Part shown: piece by piece, positions 36,747 through 49,129 of the stretch
Position numbering within the stretch: the first letter of the stretch is position 1
How the letters are laid out: every line of letters begins with the position of its first letter
Assembly (NCBI GenBank): GCA_030248065.1
Contig: JASAMV010004383.1
Location: 1-64,000 of the forward strand
Source of the DNA: Rhynchonema sp. JSB1_4
Taxonomy: Eukaryota; Nematoda; Chromadorea; Monhysterida; Xyalidae
Direction: 5' to 3'
DNA length: 64,000 nucleotides
Notes under the pieces: model-generated
Told to the model about the DNA's origin: nothing
What the model saw: the letters and a program-made list of their open reading frames with translations, nothing else
Databases searched by the model: none
Position numbers and translations under genes: made by a program

Positions 36747-37005
36747 AGTGTCTTGCCCCGAATAAAAACAAACAGGTTGGATTGAGTTGATGGTAGTTGA
36801 ACCATGTGTTGCCCACTTTGCTCGCAGACAAATTTCGTTTTGTTGAACGTATATCCAGTCCTTGTTTGTTATTATCATCGCGATGAGGATATTGCTATGG
36901 TTAATTTTAGCACTTTCCGCTGCATTGTTATAACCATGTTTGTCTTTGTTCGAAAGGTCCTTGAGGTTTCTAAAAGAAATCTGTACATACACTGTACATA
37001 CAGTA

Positions 37006-37246
37006 TCAGCTGACGCAGTAGACAATCTTGTTGACAAGAACACAGTCACGAAAATCGAGCATCAGCCATAATGCGCCATTCAGCGCGTCGAACGAATCCA
37101 TGCAAGTGGTCTCGTTGCGGTTGTGCAACGCATAGGAATTTGCAGAGGCGGAAACGATTACCAAAATGTTCCTGTAGTTTGCACTCATATATGATATGTA
37201 TCGGACATATCCCACGCCGATTGCATAGATGAGACCCCGTCCAAGC
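37006..37246 (-). CDS. Candidate terminal exon, unknown protein
   Basis: After an ACAG acceptor at 37247 a frame of about 80 codons runs to a stop at 37006: LGRGLIYAIGVGYVRYISYM, later SANSYALHNRNETTCMDSFD and LMLDFRDCVLVNKI. The composition looks protein-like, with an N-glycosylation site and a possible membrane segment. I do not recognise the family and could not find upstream exons. Confidence 0.3.
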
Positions 37247-38428
37247 CTGTTGTGTTGACGACAGTAGTATTAGTCCAAGGCCAGTCTGTCCCGAAGAGTC
37301 AGACCTGCTGCTGGTGCTGCCGTTTCTGAACGCGGGACATTCGATAAACTGTTTTTGTTCCGGCATGTGCGTCATTTCCGATTTAGAGTGCATTAACAAG
37401 TTCATTTGCAAAGGCTACATAAGGCTCAAAGAAATACCCGTTCGACGTTTACTGTTACAGTTCGGAGCGTACTGTTCATGTCATGTGATGCTTGACGATG
37501 CCATGTCCTGAATTCTAAACTGCGCAAGTGTTCCTGTCATAAACCTGGCATCTGTTACTTCATTCTCACTGCGCGTCGCTTTTCAACTGTACAGACCCAA
37601 ATCAGCGCTTTTTGGTTTTGTGCACTCCCTTAGTTTTCACATGTGTTTGCAAACAATACTGTCGTTCAAGGTGCCTGTGATGTTTGTAAGCCTAATGGTT
37701 AGACATGTGATTTTGATTCCTTGTCAGATTGCCTTTCGACAGGTTAATTCTACCGAAAAAAGCCCATGCAAGTTCAGTATTGCGACCAGCAGGTTGCCAC
37801 ATTTTGATGTTGAACACCAAAACAAGCACAGGCATCTCAGCGAGCAATGCTGCCATACCTCCTCAATGCCTAACATAATTATGTATGTCGTTCAAACAAC
37901 TGTATAAATGATTATCATTTGGAGATACGGTATCCGGTTTTATCTTCATAACGATTTGCGGGCTTCGCTCACTTTTTGTAGGGGAGTTCCATACCAGACG
38001 CTGAAACTGTATGAGCTCAAGTGCATTACTGGACCAGCCGCTCGAAACCCAAACTAACAGCAATACTAGATATAATTTTCTGATAAATTGGGTCCTGCTT
38101 GTTGCAACCCTCCAGTGCAACGGGGTCACTAACAAAATGGGACTCTGCGTGAGCGTGTTGTTTTTCATGTGCCTAGTTGAGCTAAGTGTGTCCTAAAAAC
38201 TCTATCACTCACAACCAGCTTGCTGGCACGAGCTTTACTGCGCATGTACATGTATGTATGTACATGTCATGTGCAGAAACATGCACTGCACGGATGAGGT
38301 TTCTGTTATCCGTATCTAGTAGCTTTGTTAGACGAAACGTTATTCGATTTTGCCACAAGACTCAAAACGATAATTGAAACAACAACGCTTCTATTTCCAG
38401 AAAATTGCGAAGAATAAAAATAGCCGAA
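37247..38428. other. Intergenic, no supported gene
   Basis: Short open frames only, none with a domain. TGTA-rich microsatellite-like text occurs near 38240-38270. Nothing else was recognised before the GPCR start. Confidence 0.4.
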
Positions 38429-41400
38429 ATGAGCCACCACAATCCGAATCAAACTCTGAATGGGACCGAATCATTGATCAGCTATGAGCTGGTGAATGCT
38501 GTACAGTCGTTCATCTACGTGGTTCTAATCCCCGTTATCGCCATACCCGGTTGGTGGATTGAAGCCTTGCAAACAACATCGAAACATCAGCCACCTAGCA
38601 TGCGCACTGCAGCTTGTATTATGTTGTGTGTGTTTTACGTACGACAGCAAACACGCTGTGGCTCTGCAGTTTTCTCACACCTGTGTGATTTTAACCATAC
38701 TTGAGCTGAGAACACCTTGCTGTGTTGGCTAACTGATGTTTCACATGGTTTGGAAGACAATATGAATCAAAAGCAAACAGAGCAGTCTTTTTGTGAGGTT
38801 TCACAGGCATGAGTGCGTGCGTGATATCGCTGCTAATCTTCATCCATCCGTATATGCGTGCAGCGCCACTCAATGTCTACATGGCCGCCTTGTGTGTATT
38901 CGATTTTGTGCTTTTGTTGGCGTCGACACTGGTCTGGTATTTTGTGGTTTTTTGTCTAATTTTAGATTTTTTATGGAGATGTTTTAACCCATAACATGTA
39001 CTATTAAATTTGTTCATGGAGTCCTGCGCCATAAGCACCTCACAAACGCACCCTGAGCTTGGCAAGCTTTGGGTGCGATTTCTCTGAAGCGCCACCGACG
39101 GGCATGATAACAAGGACGAGAATAGAAACACTTTAAAAAATATCAGGCATTAGGTAGGAACCTGACGTTGCACTTTCAGTCATTTTATCCAGAATGAGCC
39201 GACTTATCACACATATACACAAAAAAGGAAGTCCGTGCTGATGTTTCACACACACAGGTGTACCCCATGATCACTTTATGTCACAAGCCAACCAGCCAAC
39301 TGGACGTGTGCTGGACGCTGCCGTATTTGATTGTGTTCTGTTTCCCGGCGACCCTAGTCGCTCAGACAGGTTCGTTCTTGAAATACCTAGAAACGATTTC
39401 AGCATTTTTTGTTTAATCTTTATGCAATTCAATCATAGATTTTCCCCGGGCGTTTGTTACGTTGAGATGTATAGCTCAAGTGCGGTGCATGTCAATCGGG
39501 TTGTTGTTCACTGATGATGCGGATTCACAAAAGGTCATTGTCAGTACAAACGCATACATACTGTCTCCTGCTTAAATCCGACGATTTTATATTTTTTCAG
39601 CCTCCATCTGCACATGCATCGCGATCACGGTTGATCGGTTTCTGGCCGTCAAATATCCATTCAAACATCGAAATTGGTGTACGTTCCCTTTAACAGTTGT
39701 TCGGTTGAGTCTGTCTGCTGTGCACCGACGGGCAATGCAACACACACAACTAGGGCTCGCGCGGGAAATTTTTTTCCCGCGGAAATTCGCGGGAGGGAGG
39801 GAAATTTGCGGGAAATTTCCCGTCCCCGTTTCCCGGGAAATATTCTGGATAGTGGCATTTCCCGCGGGAAATAGTGCCTGAAAATTCCCGCGGGAAATCG
39901 GCCATTTCCCGCTTTTTCCCGTCCTTCGACCATTTCCCGCGCGGGAATTCCCGTCAGTAGTTCCCGTGAGATTTCCCGCGGGAAACGGGAAATCGAAACG
40001 ATCAGATCATCTTTTGTTGGCTTTTCTTCTTTAGTATGGGTTGAAAATAGACTTTCTGTCTTTTTCAGACCTGTTCATGAAGATCACGACACTGAGCAAT
40101 TGACTTAGACTGCATTTTTCAACTTATAGTTAGCAGCAGCTCACGCACTGAACCGATCAATCAAGAAATTTACGGATTTAATGGCACGTGTGTGTAACTA
40201 GAACACTCGTTTGTGTCTCAGCATGAACAGGCCTGAATTCTTGGTAAATACTGTTATACAGTCGTTGTTCATCCTCCAAAGGGCAACTTTGCCTTTGAGT
40301 TCCCTTCTTTTACATTGCCAGTTTACATCAACAGACAACAGGACTTGTCATCCACTTTTTAACACATCAAGGGAACGCTTATAACGGCCAGCTATTGCGT
40401 TAGTAACTTATCAAACCAAAAACTAGGGCGGGAAATTTACGGGAAATATCTGTTTTCCGCGGGAAATTTACGGGAAATTCTTATTTTCAGCGGGAAATTT
40501 GAGGGATATTCCTATTTTGCGCGGGAAATCTGCGGGAAATAACACCATTTCCCGCGGGAAATTTCCCGTTTTCCCGCATTTCCCACGGGAAATTTCCCGC
40601 GAGAAATACAGTAGGCCTTTTCCCGCAATTTCCCGTCCTTCAAAATTCTGAAAACCATTTCCCGCGACATTTCCCGTCCTTCAAAATTCCAAACTTCCAT
40701 TTCCCGTAGGAATTCCCGGACCCTTGGGGAAAGCGGGAAATTTCCCCAACTTTTCCCGTCCTTCAAAAAAATTTCCCGCGCGAGCCCTACACTGAACCGA
40801 TCAATCAAGAAATTTACGGATTTAATGGCACGTGTGTGTAACTAGAACACTCGTTTGTGTCTCAGCATGAACAGACCTGAATTCTTGGTAAATACTGTTA
40901 TACAGTCGTTGTTCATCCTCCAAAGGGCAACTTTACCTTTGAGTTCCCTTCTTTTGCATTGCCAGTTTAGATCAACAGACAACAGGACTTGTCATCCACT
41001 TTTTAACACATCAAGGGAACGCTTATAACGGCCAGCTATTGCGTTAGTAACTTATCAAACCAAAAACTAGGGCGGGAAATTTACGGGAAATATCTGTTTT
41101 CCGCGGGAAATTTACGGGAAATTCTTATTTTCAGCGAGAAATTTGAGGGATATTCCTATTTTGCGCGGGAAATCTGCGGGAAATAACACCATTTCCCGCG
41201 GGAAATTTCCCGTTTTCCCGCATTTCCCGCGGGAAATAGGCCTTTTCCCGCAATTTCCCGTCCTTCAAAATTCTGAAAACCATTTCCCGCGACATTTCCC
41301 GTCCTTCAAAATTCCAAACTTCCATTTCCCGTAGGAATTCCCGGACCCTTGGGAAAAACGGGGAATTTCCCCAACTTTTCCCGTCCTTCAAAAAAATTTC

Positions 41401-44400
41401 CCGCGCGAGCCCTACACACAATGGTTGCCTTAACACTGCGGTTCCTTTCCAATGATCCTAAAATGTACCTGAATATTCAGGCACGCACCGCCGTTCGCTG
41501 TACGTGATCGCGATTCTATTCATATATTCGGTGTTGTTCCGATCGCCGCGAATGCTTGAATTCAGGTTCGTCAATGTTTCGTTGTTGATCCTATTTTTAA
41601 TTTGCTGATTGTGAACTATACATAAATCTCTTGCGGGAAATGAACATAACCACATTAGGTTGGGCAAAAACTTCAAAAACTATCATCCCCATGTTTTAAG
41701 CGACTTCAAAAAATACATAACGAGCGTAGTTGCAGCATCGGATCGCGATTCAACAACATCACCAATGTGAGTACACCGGTGTTACGGTCGTCTGCGATTA
41801 GGGTGCATCCGGTCTACCGGGCCACGCAGACTTGGTCATATGTGGTGCTCATGTGAGTGTTTGCGCCAATTTCGACATATGTTGGAAATTTTCCGATTGA
41901 TTTTATTATCACATAATAGCAAACATCACGGCCAGGTTTATCGTACCCTGGCTAATCATGATCGTACTCAACTGTCATATTCTATCTGACGTCCGACGGG
42001 CGTTTTCGAGACGTCGAAAAATGACGAACGCCGTGTCGCAACGGGTGGGTGAACATGAAACAGTTTTTTCCTCATCGAAAAAACACGTTTAATCTGTTTT
42101 ATTTGTTTCGTTTTTATTCATTTTACTTGCAGGCCTGCGCGAGAGAACGACGAATAAGTGAAAATTGCTACATCAACAGCGCAACGTTAGCACATTATAA
42201 ACAAGTTCTCATTTTTGTTTAATTTGGACATTTCTATTAAATCCGCTTTTTCAGTCGTACGACCACAATTATGGCTTTACTTATCATCTGTACATTCCTG
42301 ATGTTCAATCTTCTAGGCACAATTAACAACATTCTATCCAGTTTTAACTATCGTTAGTTATTCGATTGCGTTTTTTATTCAATTTTAAAAAAGCATTTAT
42401 TTAAATTTATGGCAGATTACGGTGCGCTACAACGTCTTTTGATTTCAATCGGCAACTTTCTCATTTGTCTCAACACGGCCACAAACTTCCCCATTTATTG
42501 TATCGGACCAAAGTTTCGCTCGGTTGCCGCGGCCATATTTCTCAAACGACCGATTGGCGCAGGTGAGTTGAGCGGGTGTCTTCGAAGTCACATGACCGAC
42601 CATCTGGTGCTTTCGCATTGACGATGATGACCTGCTGTAGTACCGCCCGGCGGGAAAACAGCTGACAAAAAACATGCCACACAACTTGACAAATGCTTAC
42701 ACCCACCTGCACTCCCCACTCTTCTTCACGTACACACCTTCCAGTCGTGTCAATATTGCTCTAAAAGCTGTTTTTACAGCGGACCGAGTGCAACTCGCAT
42801 CGCTCAATTACACGGCGGGTCAGGCATCGCATGTGAAGCAAGAATTGTCCTGTAGCACATCGCACAAAAGCCCCATTCGTCCGTCGTCGCAAGACCGACG
42901 TTCAGACATCGAGCTCGATGCGGGACGACAACGAAGTAGAACCGTCGCGGGACATGCACCTTGTGAATACCGGTGAGTGGGGAGGATATGAAGTGACAGT
43001 GGCCGTAAACGGAAGGCAGCCTGGTGTGCAGCTCTAAAACGCTTTGTTGTTGTGACCATGTGAAACGCTGACGCCCTGGGAGCACCGCTCGTCCGTGGAT
43101 GCTGGTCGAAATTCATGGCACCGTTGTGGTGGCATTACCAACGTCGTGAGTGGGGTTCAAACGGGATCACATGTTCGGGACCGGGATCGGTATCCGGACT
43201 AAACCCATAAATTTTCGGGATCGGTATCCCGGGATCAGGACTGGCCAAAAGTTTGGGATCAGCATTCGAGGTCGGAATCCAAAAGCCCTTCGGGATCCCG
43301 TTTGAACCCTGATCGTGCCCTGAAAACTCCAAAACCGCGGCACTGTGTGTACCAAAACTGTGTATAGTCCCGCCACGAACTCATGAGACGACTTTGTTTT
43401 GAAGTTGACTTGAACGGATCCAATAATGTTCCGGTTCCACGTATTTCGGAAATGAAAGCAAGAGAAACGCATGTATTTTTTAAAAACACGCTCTTATCTC
43501 GGTGCGTAAATTCCCTTTGACTCCCAAAACATTTGTGTGTTGAACAACGTTGCTGTTCGTGTAAGCACGCAACAAATTGAGGTCAGCCAGCTGGAACTTG
43601 TCATCATGTCTCTCAGCCCAATCTCTTTCTTTTGTTTGCGAAAACACGTGTAGCCGTAGCATTTTTAAAGCTTGCTAAGGGCGCGGCCAGGTAGATGCGG
43701 ACTGCGGACTGCGGACACTGAAAAAAAACTATGTCCAATGTCCGCAGTCCGCAGTCCGCATCTACCTGGCCGCACTTGCGGACTGCGGAGTGCGGACATT
43801 GAAAAAAAACTATGTCCAATGTCCGCAGTCCGCAGTCCGCATCTACCTGGCCGCACTTGCGGACTGCGGTTTGCGGACAATCGAAACATTTTTTGATTGT
43901 GTTTGCTAGTGCGATATACAACTACAGGGTTGTGAATATAGTGTAACGTGGAATCCTGCCCTGTTGCCTGCCATTCAATACCATGAAACATTCTAACGTG
44001 TGTGTCCTTATTCTGTGTTTGCTGTGTGTGATACGTGGCAGTCGTCAGTTGCGCGTGTGTTGGCAATTGATTACTGTGAGTTGGCAGATATTACATGGAT
44101 GTTTCAGGCAACAACAGAAGACAACACAGTATTATGCACGGTGTTGAAGTTTGCATATTTACAACCCTGTAGTTATATGCTTACTAGCAAACACAATCAA
44201 TGAAATGTTTCGATTGTCCGCAGTCCGCAGTCCGCAAGTGCGGCCAGGTAGATGCGGACTGCGGACTGCGGACATTGGACATAGTTTTTTTTCAATGTCC
44301 GCAGTCCGCAGTCCGCAAGTGCGGCCAGGTAGATGCGGACTGCGGACTACGGACATTGGACATAGTTTTTTTTCAATGTCCGCAGTCCGCAGTCCGCATC

Positions 44401-45573
44401 TACCTGGCCGCGCCCTTAGCAAGCTTTAAAAAAGTCGTCTCATGAGCTCGTGGCTGGACTATAAACTCACCGCACAGTACATATGTATGTATACCTACGT
44501 TGTTTATCAATGGTTTCGTGTAGATCAAGTCATGTCCAAGACATCTCATCTTTAATGTCACGCCTATCGACTGCAATTGATGAGTTGCACAGTTACGATA
44601 ATAGAAGTGCGCAAGAAAACTAATTATAAATTATCCTGGTTATCAAACAGGTTGATGTTTGACACAGATCCACCCGTTCCCCGTCACCTAGTGGCTGTTC
44701 AATGAGTGTGGCCGTACATCAGCACGAGTCTGCGCAATACTCCGAAAATCATCACAGTGAAAACGGCACTATCGGCTCATCTAATATGGCAAATGCTGGG
44801 AAGAATTCGGCCACCGTCAAGGTAAGGTATAGTATACAATTATGCTAATAAGATATGTACAGGGTTACCTTCGTTTTGGTATGTATGTACATATGTACAG
44901 TAGACAGTACCACCATCACAACGTTGGCCTGTGTGCGCTTGCCCATTGCCGGTGGTGAGCGAGGTCATAGTGTCTACGGTCTGAGGTACACGCAAGCAGC
45001 AAGCGTGACCGGTACTAACCGCCAGTGAGAATCAGTGGGAAACATTCGTATTTCAATGCGCGCTTGTGTTTATCTGCTTGCTGAATGAAAGTTATACAAA
45101 CCAAAATCCTTGATCAACAAAAAATTGCTTGCCCCAATGGGGACTCGATACTCGAGCCCAGGTCCATTACACAGATATTGGTTGTATGCATTCCCGTTTT
45201 ATTACAACATTGTATGCCGTCACGAAGCAGGTCGTCCTTTTGTTTCAATGCGTGTTTTGGTGATTTTTTTGAAATTTTTTGAAAGTCAAGTGCACCACAA
45301 ATCACCGAATGGTGCATACCAAAAAATCACGTGGTGGTTTGACCGTCGGACTAGCCTGACCCACTTGCTGACAAACGATATAACGGCCTTGTAGTGCGGG
45401 TCGGGTCGCAACATTCGCACCATCGTATTATAAATCCCTGAGCAGCCCACTGGTACCAGAAGCAGACACTGTGATGTTTCACGCAGGTTGAGTCCAGCCC
45501 CGAGGTGAGCGTTGAAGGGACCGAATCAAATGGCGCTTCTGAGGTGATCACTGAGACAATCGCTAGATTGTGA
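38429..45573 (+). CDS. Rhodopsin-class GPCR, FMRFamide-receptor-like
   Basis: Fourteen in-phase exons encode 480 residues: 38429-38549, 38807-38943, 39258-39369, 39601-39678, 41481-41565, 41701-41766, 41802-41852, 41936-42048, 42133-42157, 42255-42352, 42416-42562, 42780-42972, 44692-44821, 45487-45573. The N-terminus is glycosylated (NQT, NGT). TM1 (YVVLIPVIAIPG), TM2 (NVYMAALCVFDFVLLLASTL), TM3 with DRF (ITVDRFLAVKYPFKHRNW), TM4 (SLYVIAILFIYSVLFRSPRM), TM5 (FIVPWLIMIVLNCHILSDVR), TM6 (TTTIMALLIICTFLMFNLLG) and TM7 (LLISIGNFLICLNTATNFPI) are all present. These patterns suit arthropod/nematode FMRFamide-type receptors. Exons 13-14 add a Ser/Glu-rich tail. If exon 12 is not spliced the protein stops at 42976, so two C-termini are possible. 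Introns 4 and 12 carry large transposon insertions. Confidence 0.82.
39751..41414. mobile_element. hAT-like element with internal tandem duplication
   Basis: Ends TAGGGCTCGCGCGGGAAATT and its inverse, flanked by octamers CACACAAC (39743) and CACACAAT (41415), 7 of 8 identical. Subterminal zones are packed with GGGAAATTTCCCG-type palindromic iterations. Internally a segment of about 645 bases starting CTGAACCGATCAATCAAG is present twice in tandem (from about 40148 and about 40793), with few differences. It lies in intron 4 of the GPCR, between the DRF exon and TM4. Confidence 0.82.
43151..43311. mobile_element. Short GGGTTCAAACGGGATC foldback element
   Basis: GGGTTCAAACGGGATC near 43152 pairs with inverse GATCCCGTTTGAACCCTG ending at 43311. 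Inner motifs CGGGATCGGTATCC recur. The left end has lost the expected CA, and the flanking octamers match at only 5 of 8, so this is an older insertion. It lies in GPCR intron 12. Confidence 0.55.
43365..44461. mobile_element. TATAGTCC-family MITE interrupted by a nested element
   Basis: Ends TAGTCCCGCCACGAACTCAT and the inverse are bordered by TA (43363, 44462). The left 310 bases are nearly collinear with the 17401-17759 copy, and the right 40 bases resume the same alignment, so the middle is an insertion. It lies in GPCR intron 12. Confidence 0.78.
43675..44419. mobile_element. Nested element with GCGGACTGCGGAC iterations
   Basis: Arms begin CTAAGGGCGCGGCCAGGTAG and are inverted at the right. 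GATGCGGACTGCGGACTGCG blocks recur at both ends and pair with their inverses, giving four long complementary segments around a unique centre (about 43900-44200). Inverted AAGCTTGC/GCAAGCTT sequences border it, so a simple target duplication is not evident. It is absent from the homologous copy at 17401. Confidence 0.65.
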
Positions 45574-45819
45574 ATTCTGAATTCCACATCTGAAAGCGTG
45601 TGATCGACCGAAATCCTACTGTACTTGTGGGTTGTGACTTCAATTTCCGATAAATTGATCTTATGAAGCAACATCCCTGTTGTAAAAAATCTGTTCTGTG
45701 ATTATATTGAGTGATGGTTGTACACAATAATCAGTCCAAATATACAGTACACATTTCATTTTTTATCAATCATATCACCTGATCACTGCGCATGAAATGC
45801 TTTTATTATTATATTCTTA

Positions 45820-46252
45820 CCGGAGTTTTCCACTTAAAGCCTCCCCCGAATAGAGCCCAGTGGAAAATTTTCCACTTAAAGCCTCCGGGGGCTCTAATTG
45901 GATTTATTTTTTTACGGACCATTGATTTTACATCGAACAGTAAATTTGCCAAAATAGTTCAAACTAGTGCACTTTTCTGTTGTTTTACCAACATTTTGCC
46001 ACGTTTAGATGAAGATCCTCACAATCAGGTTGAAATATGGTATCAGAATGTCAAAATGCTGGCCTAAAGTGTCCCTACTGACAACGATGAAAACACCCAG
46101 TTTTCCCCTTAAAGCCCCCGAGGGCTGCAAGTGGAAACGTTTCCATTTAAAGCCCCCGGGGGCTCTAATTGGATTTTTTCTTTCTGGTCGGAGGGTCCAT
46201 TTTCCACCAATTTTCGCATAGAGCCCCCGGGGCTTTAAGTGGAAAACTCCGG
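45820..46252. mobile_element. TA-flanked MITE, CCGGAGTTTTCC ends
   Basis: Arms CCGGAGTTTTCCACTTAAAG and inverse are exact over at least 23 bases, with TA on each side (45818, 46253). Motifs of the type AAGCCCCCGGGGGCTCTA recur near both ends in palindromic form. Non-coding. Shorter relatives lie at 55322-55472 and, decayed, near 56580-56660. Confidence 0.82.
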
Positions 46253-46502
46253 TACGGTCTGTAGTTTTCAGAAAAATTATACCTGTTTTGTTGTTTGATT
46301 GACTTCTCACATCAGCAAAGTGCAAAAATAAAAATTGTGCAGTATCTCTGCAAAAACGTTTCATTGATTTTCATATGACGAATGCTCCGAAATTTCGAGC
46401 GTTCTTTTTCCAATCTCAAACAACACTTTTTATTGAGATATACGAGAAAACTTCAGAACAGAATACAAGGCAACACCGAAAAGTCCAGAGCAGATCTGCC
46501 CA

Positions 46503-47064
46503 ATGTCTCCACGTATGCCACGCAAAGCTGTGATGTTTCACGGCAAGGCATTGCTGATGGTGACTGTTTGGCTGGCAGTGGTCATGGGTTTCAAGTATCA
46601 AAAAGGTATGTAATCATGGAACAGCTTACTTTGATTGTTTTCGTGCAGTTTTGAGATTCTCATTTTTAGACAAACTGACTGTAAAAATAGCAAAAAGACA
46701 TTTTTGGCAACTGTTTCAGTGAGTGGGCAACCGTTGATGACGTATCCGGATGCTGTTGACCCAATAGATGAACTGACGGCTGCTGAAAAACATGAACAGT
46801 TGAATCGAGCAAAGGTTAGACTTTTTGGCTCGTGTCGTCATTTAATTAATTCGCCAATTAATTCTTAGGCTTAGGCTGACACCACTGTATTTGATAGGCC
46901 AAGTCTGAGCCGGAGCTTGGAAAAATACACAAGCCAAATTATTGCCAATCCTTGGACTCGTTTAACATCGAGACACGAGCTGTGGTATAGCCGGCTTTTT
47001 TATATTTGTGCTCTTTATTCTAAAATTTGTTATTTTGCAGCCATATAGTCAGTTTGAAATGTAA
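46503..47064 (+). CDS. 73-residue single-pass membrane microprotein
   Basis: Three exons join in phase (46503-46605, 46720-46814, 47041-47064). The protein is basic at the N-terminus (MSPRMPRK), has one membrane segment (ALLMVTVWLAVVMGF) followed by KYQK, then an acidic/polar tail with PLMTYPDA, ELTAAEKHEQLNRAK and the end PYSQFEM. Size, single membrane helix and a PLM...EQxNRA pattern recall mitochondrial inner-membrane microproteins such as SMIM20/MITRAC7, but the similarity is short and I hold this loosely. The first exon contains GATGTTTCA. Spacing to the GPCR end is 929 bases, with a MITE between. Confidence 0.6.
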
Positions 47065-47538
47065 GTAAACAATAAATTAAACAGCAACTTTACAGCGAAC
47101 TAAGGAGGACGGTCAGTTTGGCTCTCAACTCGAACTAACATTTAATCGAAGATAAAGAAAAAAGTTGGACAACGAAATTAAAAACTGCATACATACATGT
47201 ACATGCTGTATGTATTGACCACACTATGGAAGTTTGGAGCCTAATTGTCCACAGCTGGCAGTATGACAAAACTTATCCACACGTTTTTGCAGCGTACAGC
47301 CAAGGACGGTCAATTGGGCTCCAGACTCGAAATAAAAATGGTCGATAAATGATTAAAAATGCGACAAAACTTTATGATAACAAACTTTCGTTTTGCTCTG
47401 CACTTATTCCGTTGAACTGTTGTGCTTGTCTGGTCTTTAGCTGATAATTTTGTTCGTTGAAATCAAATGCTGATGGGTTAATAAACATTACATGTTGTCT
47501 CTGGTCAGAAAAGAACTCCCATCGATTTCTGCCTGTTG
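47065..47538. other. Intergenic with a short direct repeat
   Basis: Two diverged copies of a segment starting GGACGGTCA(G/A)TTTGG lie near 47109 and 47305. No gene seen. Confidence 0.4.
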
Positions 47539-48558
47539 AGGCGCGATTATACTCATTCCGAGGAACGAAAATTATACCGCGCAATACAGTTCCGTGACGG
47601 AATGAAAGAACAGCGGCAACGAATTTCCTCTATTCCTTCCATTCTTTCCTTCCTTCAGCATTTCCGCTGTTCCTGCGCGTTCTTCCAAAAACTGACAGAG
47701 AACAGAGAAAAAATAGAACGGCGTCCCCGCCCCGCAACTTCAGGGAGGCTCCTGGGTAAATTATTGAGCTTGATAATCATTGCAAACAGCTGAAACATGA
47801 AGAAAAAATAATCAACATTTGTAAACTATCCGTACAAAGCACCACACCATTACATTTTCGTGAAAAAGAATTCAGCCCCTTAGTTTCGGGGTGGGGGCGG
47901 GGGGGCAAAAACGAGGACAAAAATGATTGTTAAGAGTGTGCTCCGGATGCTGTCTTAATCGAATTAGTTCTGCTTAAAATATTTACAGTTTAATTTGGGC
48001 AAACACAAGCGCATTAGACCGGTCCAGGAACAGAAGGATGGGGCTTAGGGGTTGGCTCTACCCCCCCCCCCCCGACCGCCCTCACACAATGTTCACCGTT
48101 GTTTCTATTTTGTCAGATCATTTTATCATTATCGGTAATTGTGTGAAATGCAGACGAAGATGGAGAAGATCCTGTGTAGATGGGACTGTGCTATGAATTC
48201 CTTATGTTTGAACACCACGGCCGCCCAAAATCGTCCTGTTGAGCGTTTTCAGGTTTGAAAATGCTTCATTCTAGCCTTACCGTATCCAAAAAGTAAAAGT
48301 TTCGACAGGCCAAGGCCTCTTAGTGACAATTTCAAGCAGATTAAGCTCAAGGAACTGTCCGAAAAGTCAAGATGTTTTGACTTCGTTCATTCTATTCCGC
48401 GGAACGTTTTTTCGTTCCTTGACAATTGCGTCAGATCGTTCCGTGTGACGTGGCTAACTCGTTTCCTCTGATCTTCGGGCGAAGTGTAACCACGTCAGCG
48501 GAAACTATCGTTCCTTCACCCGTTCCCTCTATTCCGCGGAACGAGTATGACCGCACCT
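47539..48558. mobile_element. Probable 1 kb MITE with ATACTCATTCCG ends
   Basis: The left end AGGCGCGATTATACTCATTC and the right end (inverse of AGGTGCGGTCATACTCGTTC) align over about 27 bases with five mismatches. Further GTTCC/GGAAC motifs repeat inwards at both sides (47560-47700, 48390-48540). No matching flanking octamer or TA was found, so the class is open. C- and G-runs lie at 47890 and 48060. Confidence 0.5.
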
Positions 48559-49129
48559 TTGCGGGATAGATTCGCTCTGAAGTTTGATTCTGAACAAATG
48601 CAGCTTGTGAGTGTGATGTTTTTCTACTGCATTCGTCTGTGGCAGAAAATGAACACTGACTCAAAAATCGAAAACCTCAGGATGGGTACCCCGAGCGAAG
48701 CGACACAGTTCGCCAAGAAATTGAGTTACGGCACACTCATGCGCTGTTGTGGATTGTCAGGGCCACTTGTGCCAAGTAAACCATAGAACACCTCGGGGGG
48801 TAATGGGGGTTAGATTGTCCCCGGTTGCTGCTGCAGGATGTTTGACAAACTCATACGAATGTAGATTTAAAATATGGCATAGTAGTGTATCCGCACGGCA
48901 CTAAAATTCAGAATTTAGCACACCATTTTTTGCGGTCGTATGCCCTTGCCTTGCCCACCCAACCGGTAATTAGTTTTTCGTGCGGTGTCCTGCCTCTTTG
49001 GCTCTCTAATCTTTGCCTTTCCATTGACGTCTTTGGCTCTTTCCATGTTGCGCTGCTTTTTCGCTCTTGACTCGACTACTTTGTGGCTTTTCAGACACAA
49101 TATCTCTAAAGAAGTTACAGACCCATCCT
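48559..49129. other. Intergenic, no supported gene
   Basis: An open frame running from inside the preceding element to 48786 (with SVMFFYCIRLWQKM) has no recognised domain or splice context. Nothing else was seen. Confidence 0.35.

Noticed and set aside
43665..44445. Repetitive open frames with RSPQVRPGRCGLRTADIG-type peptides
   Set aside because: They are translations of the GCGGACTGCGGAC iterations, open on both strands, inside a nested mobile element.
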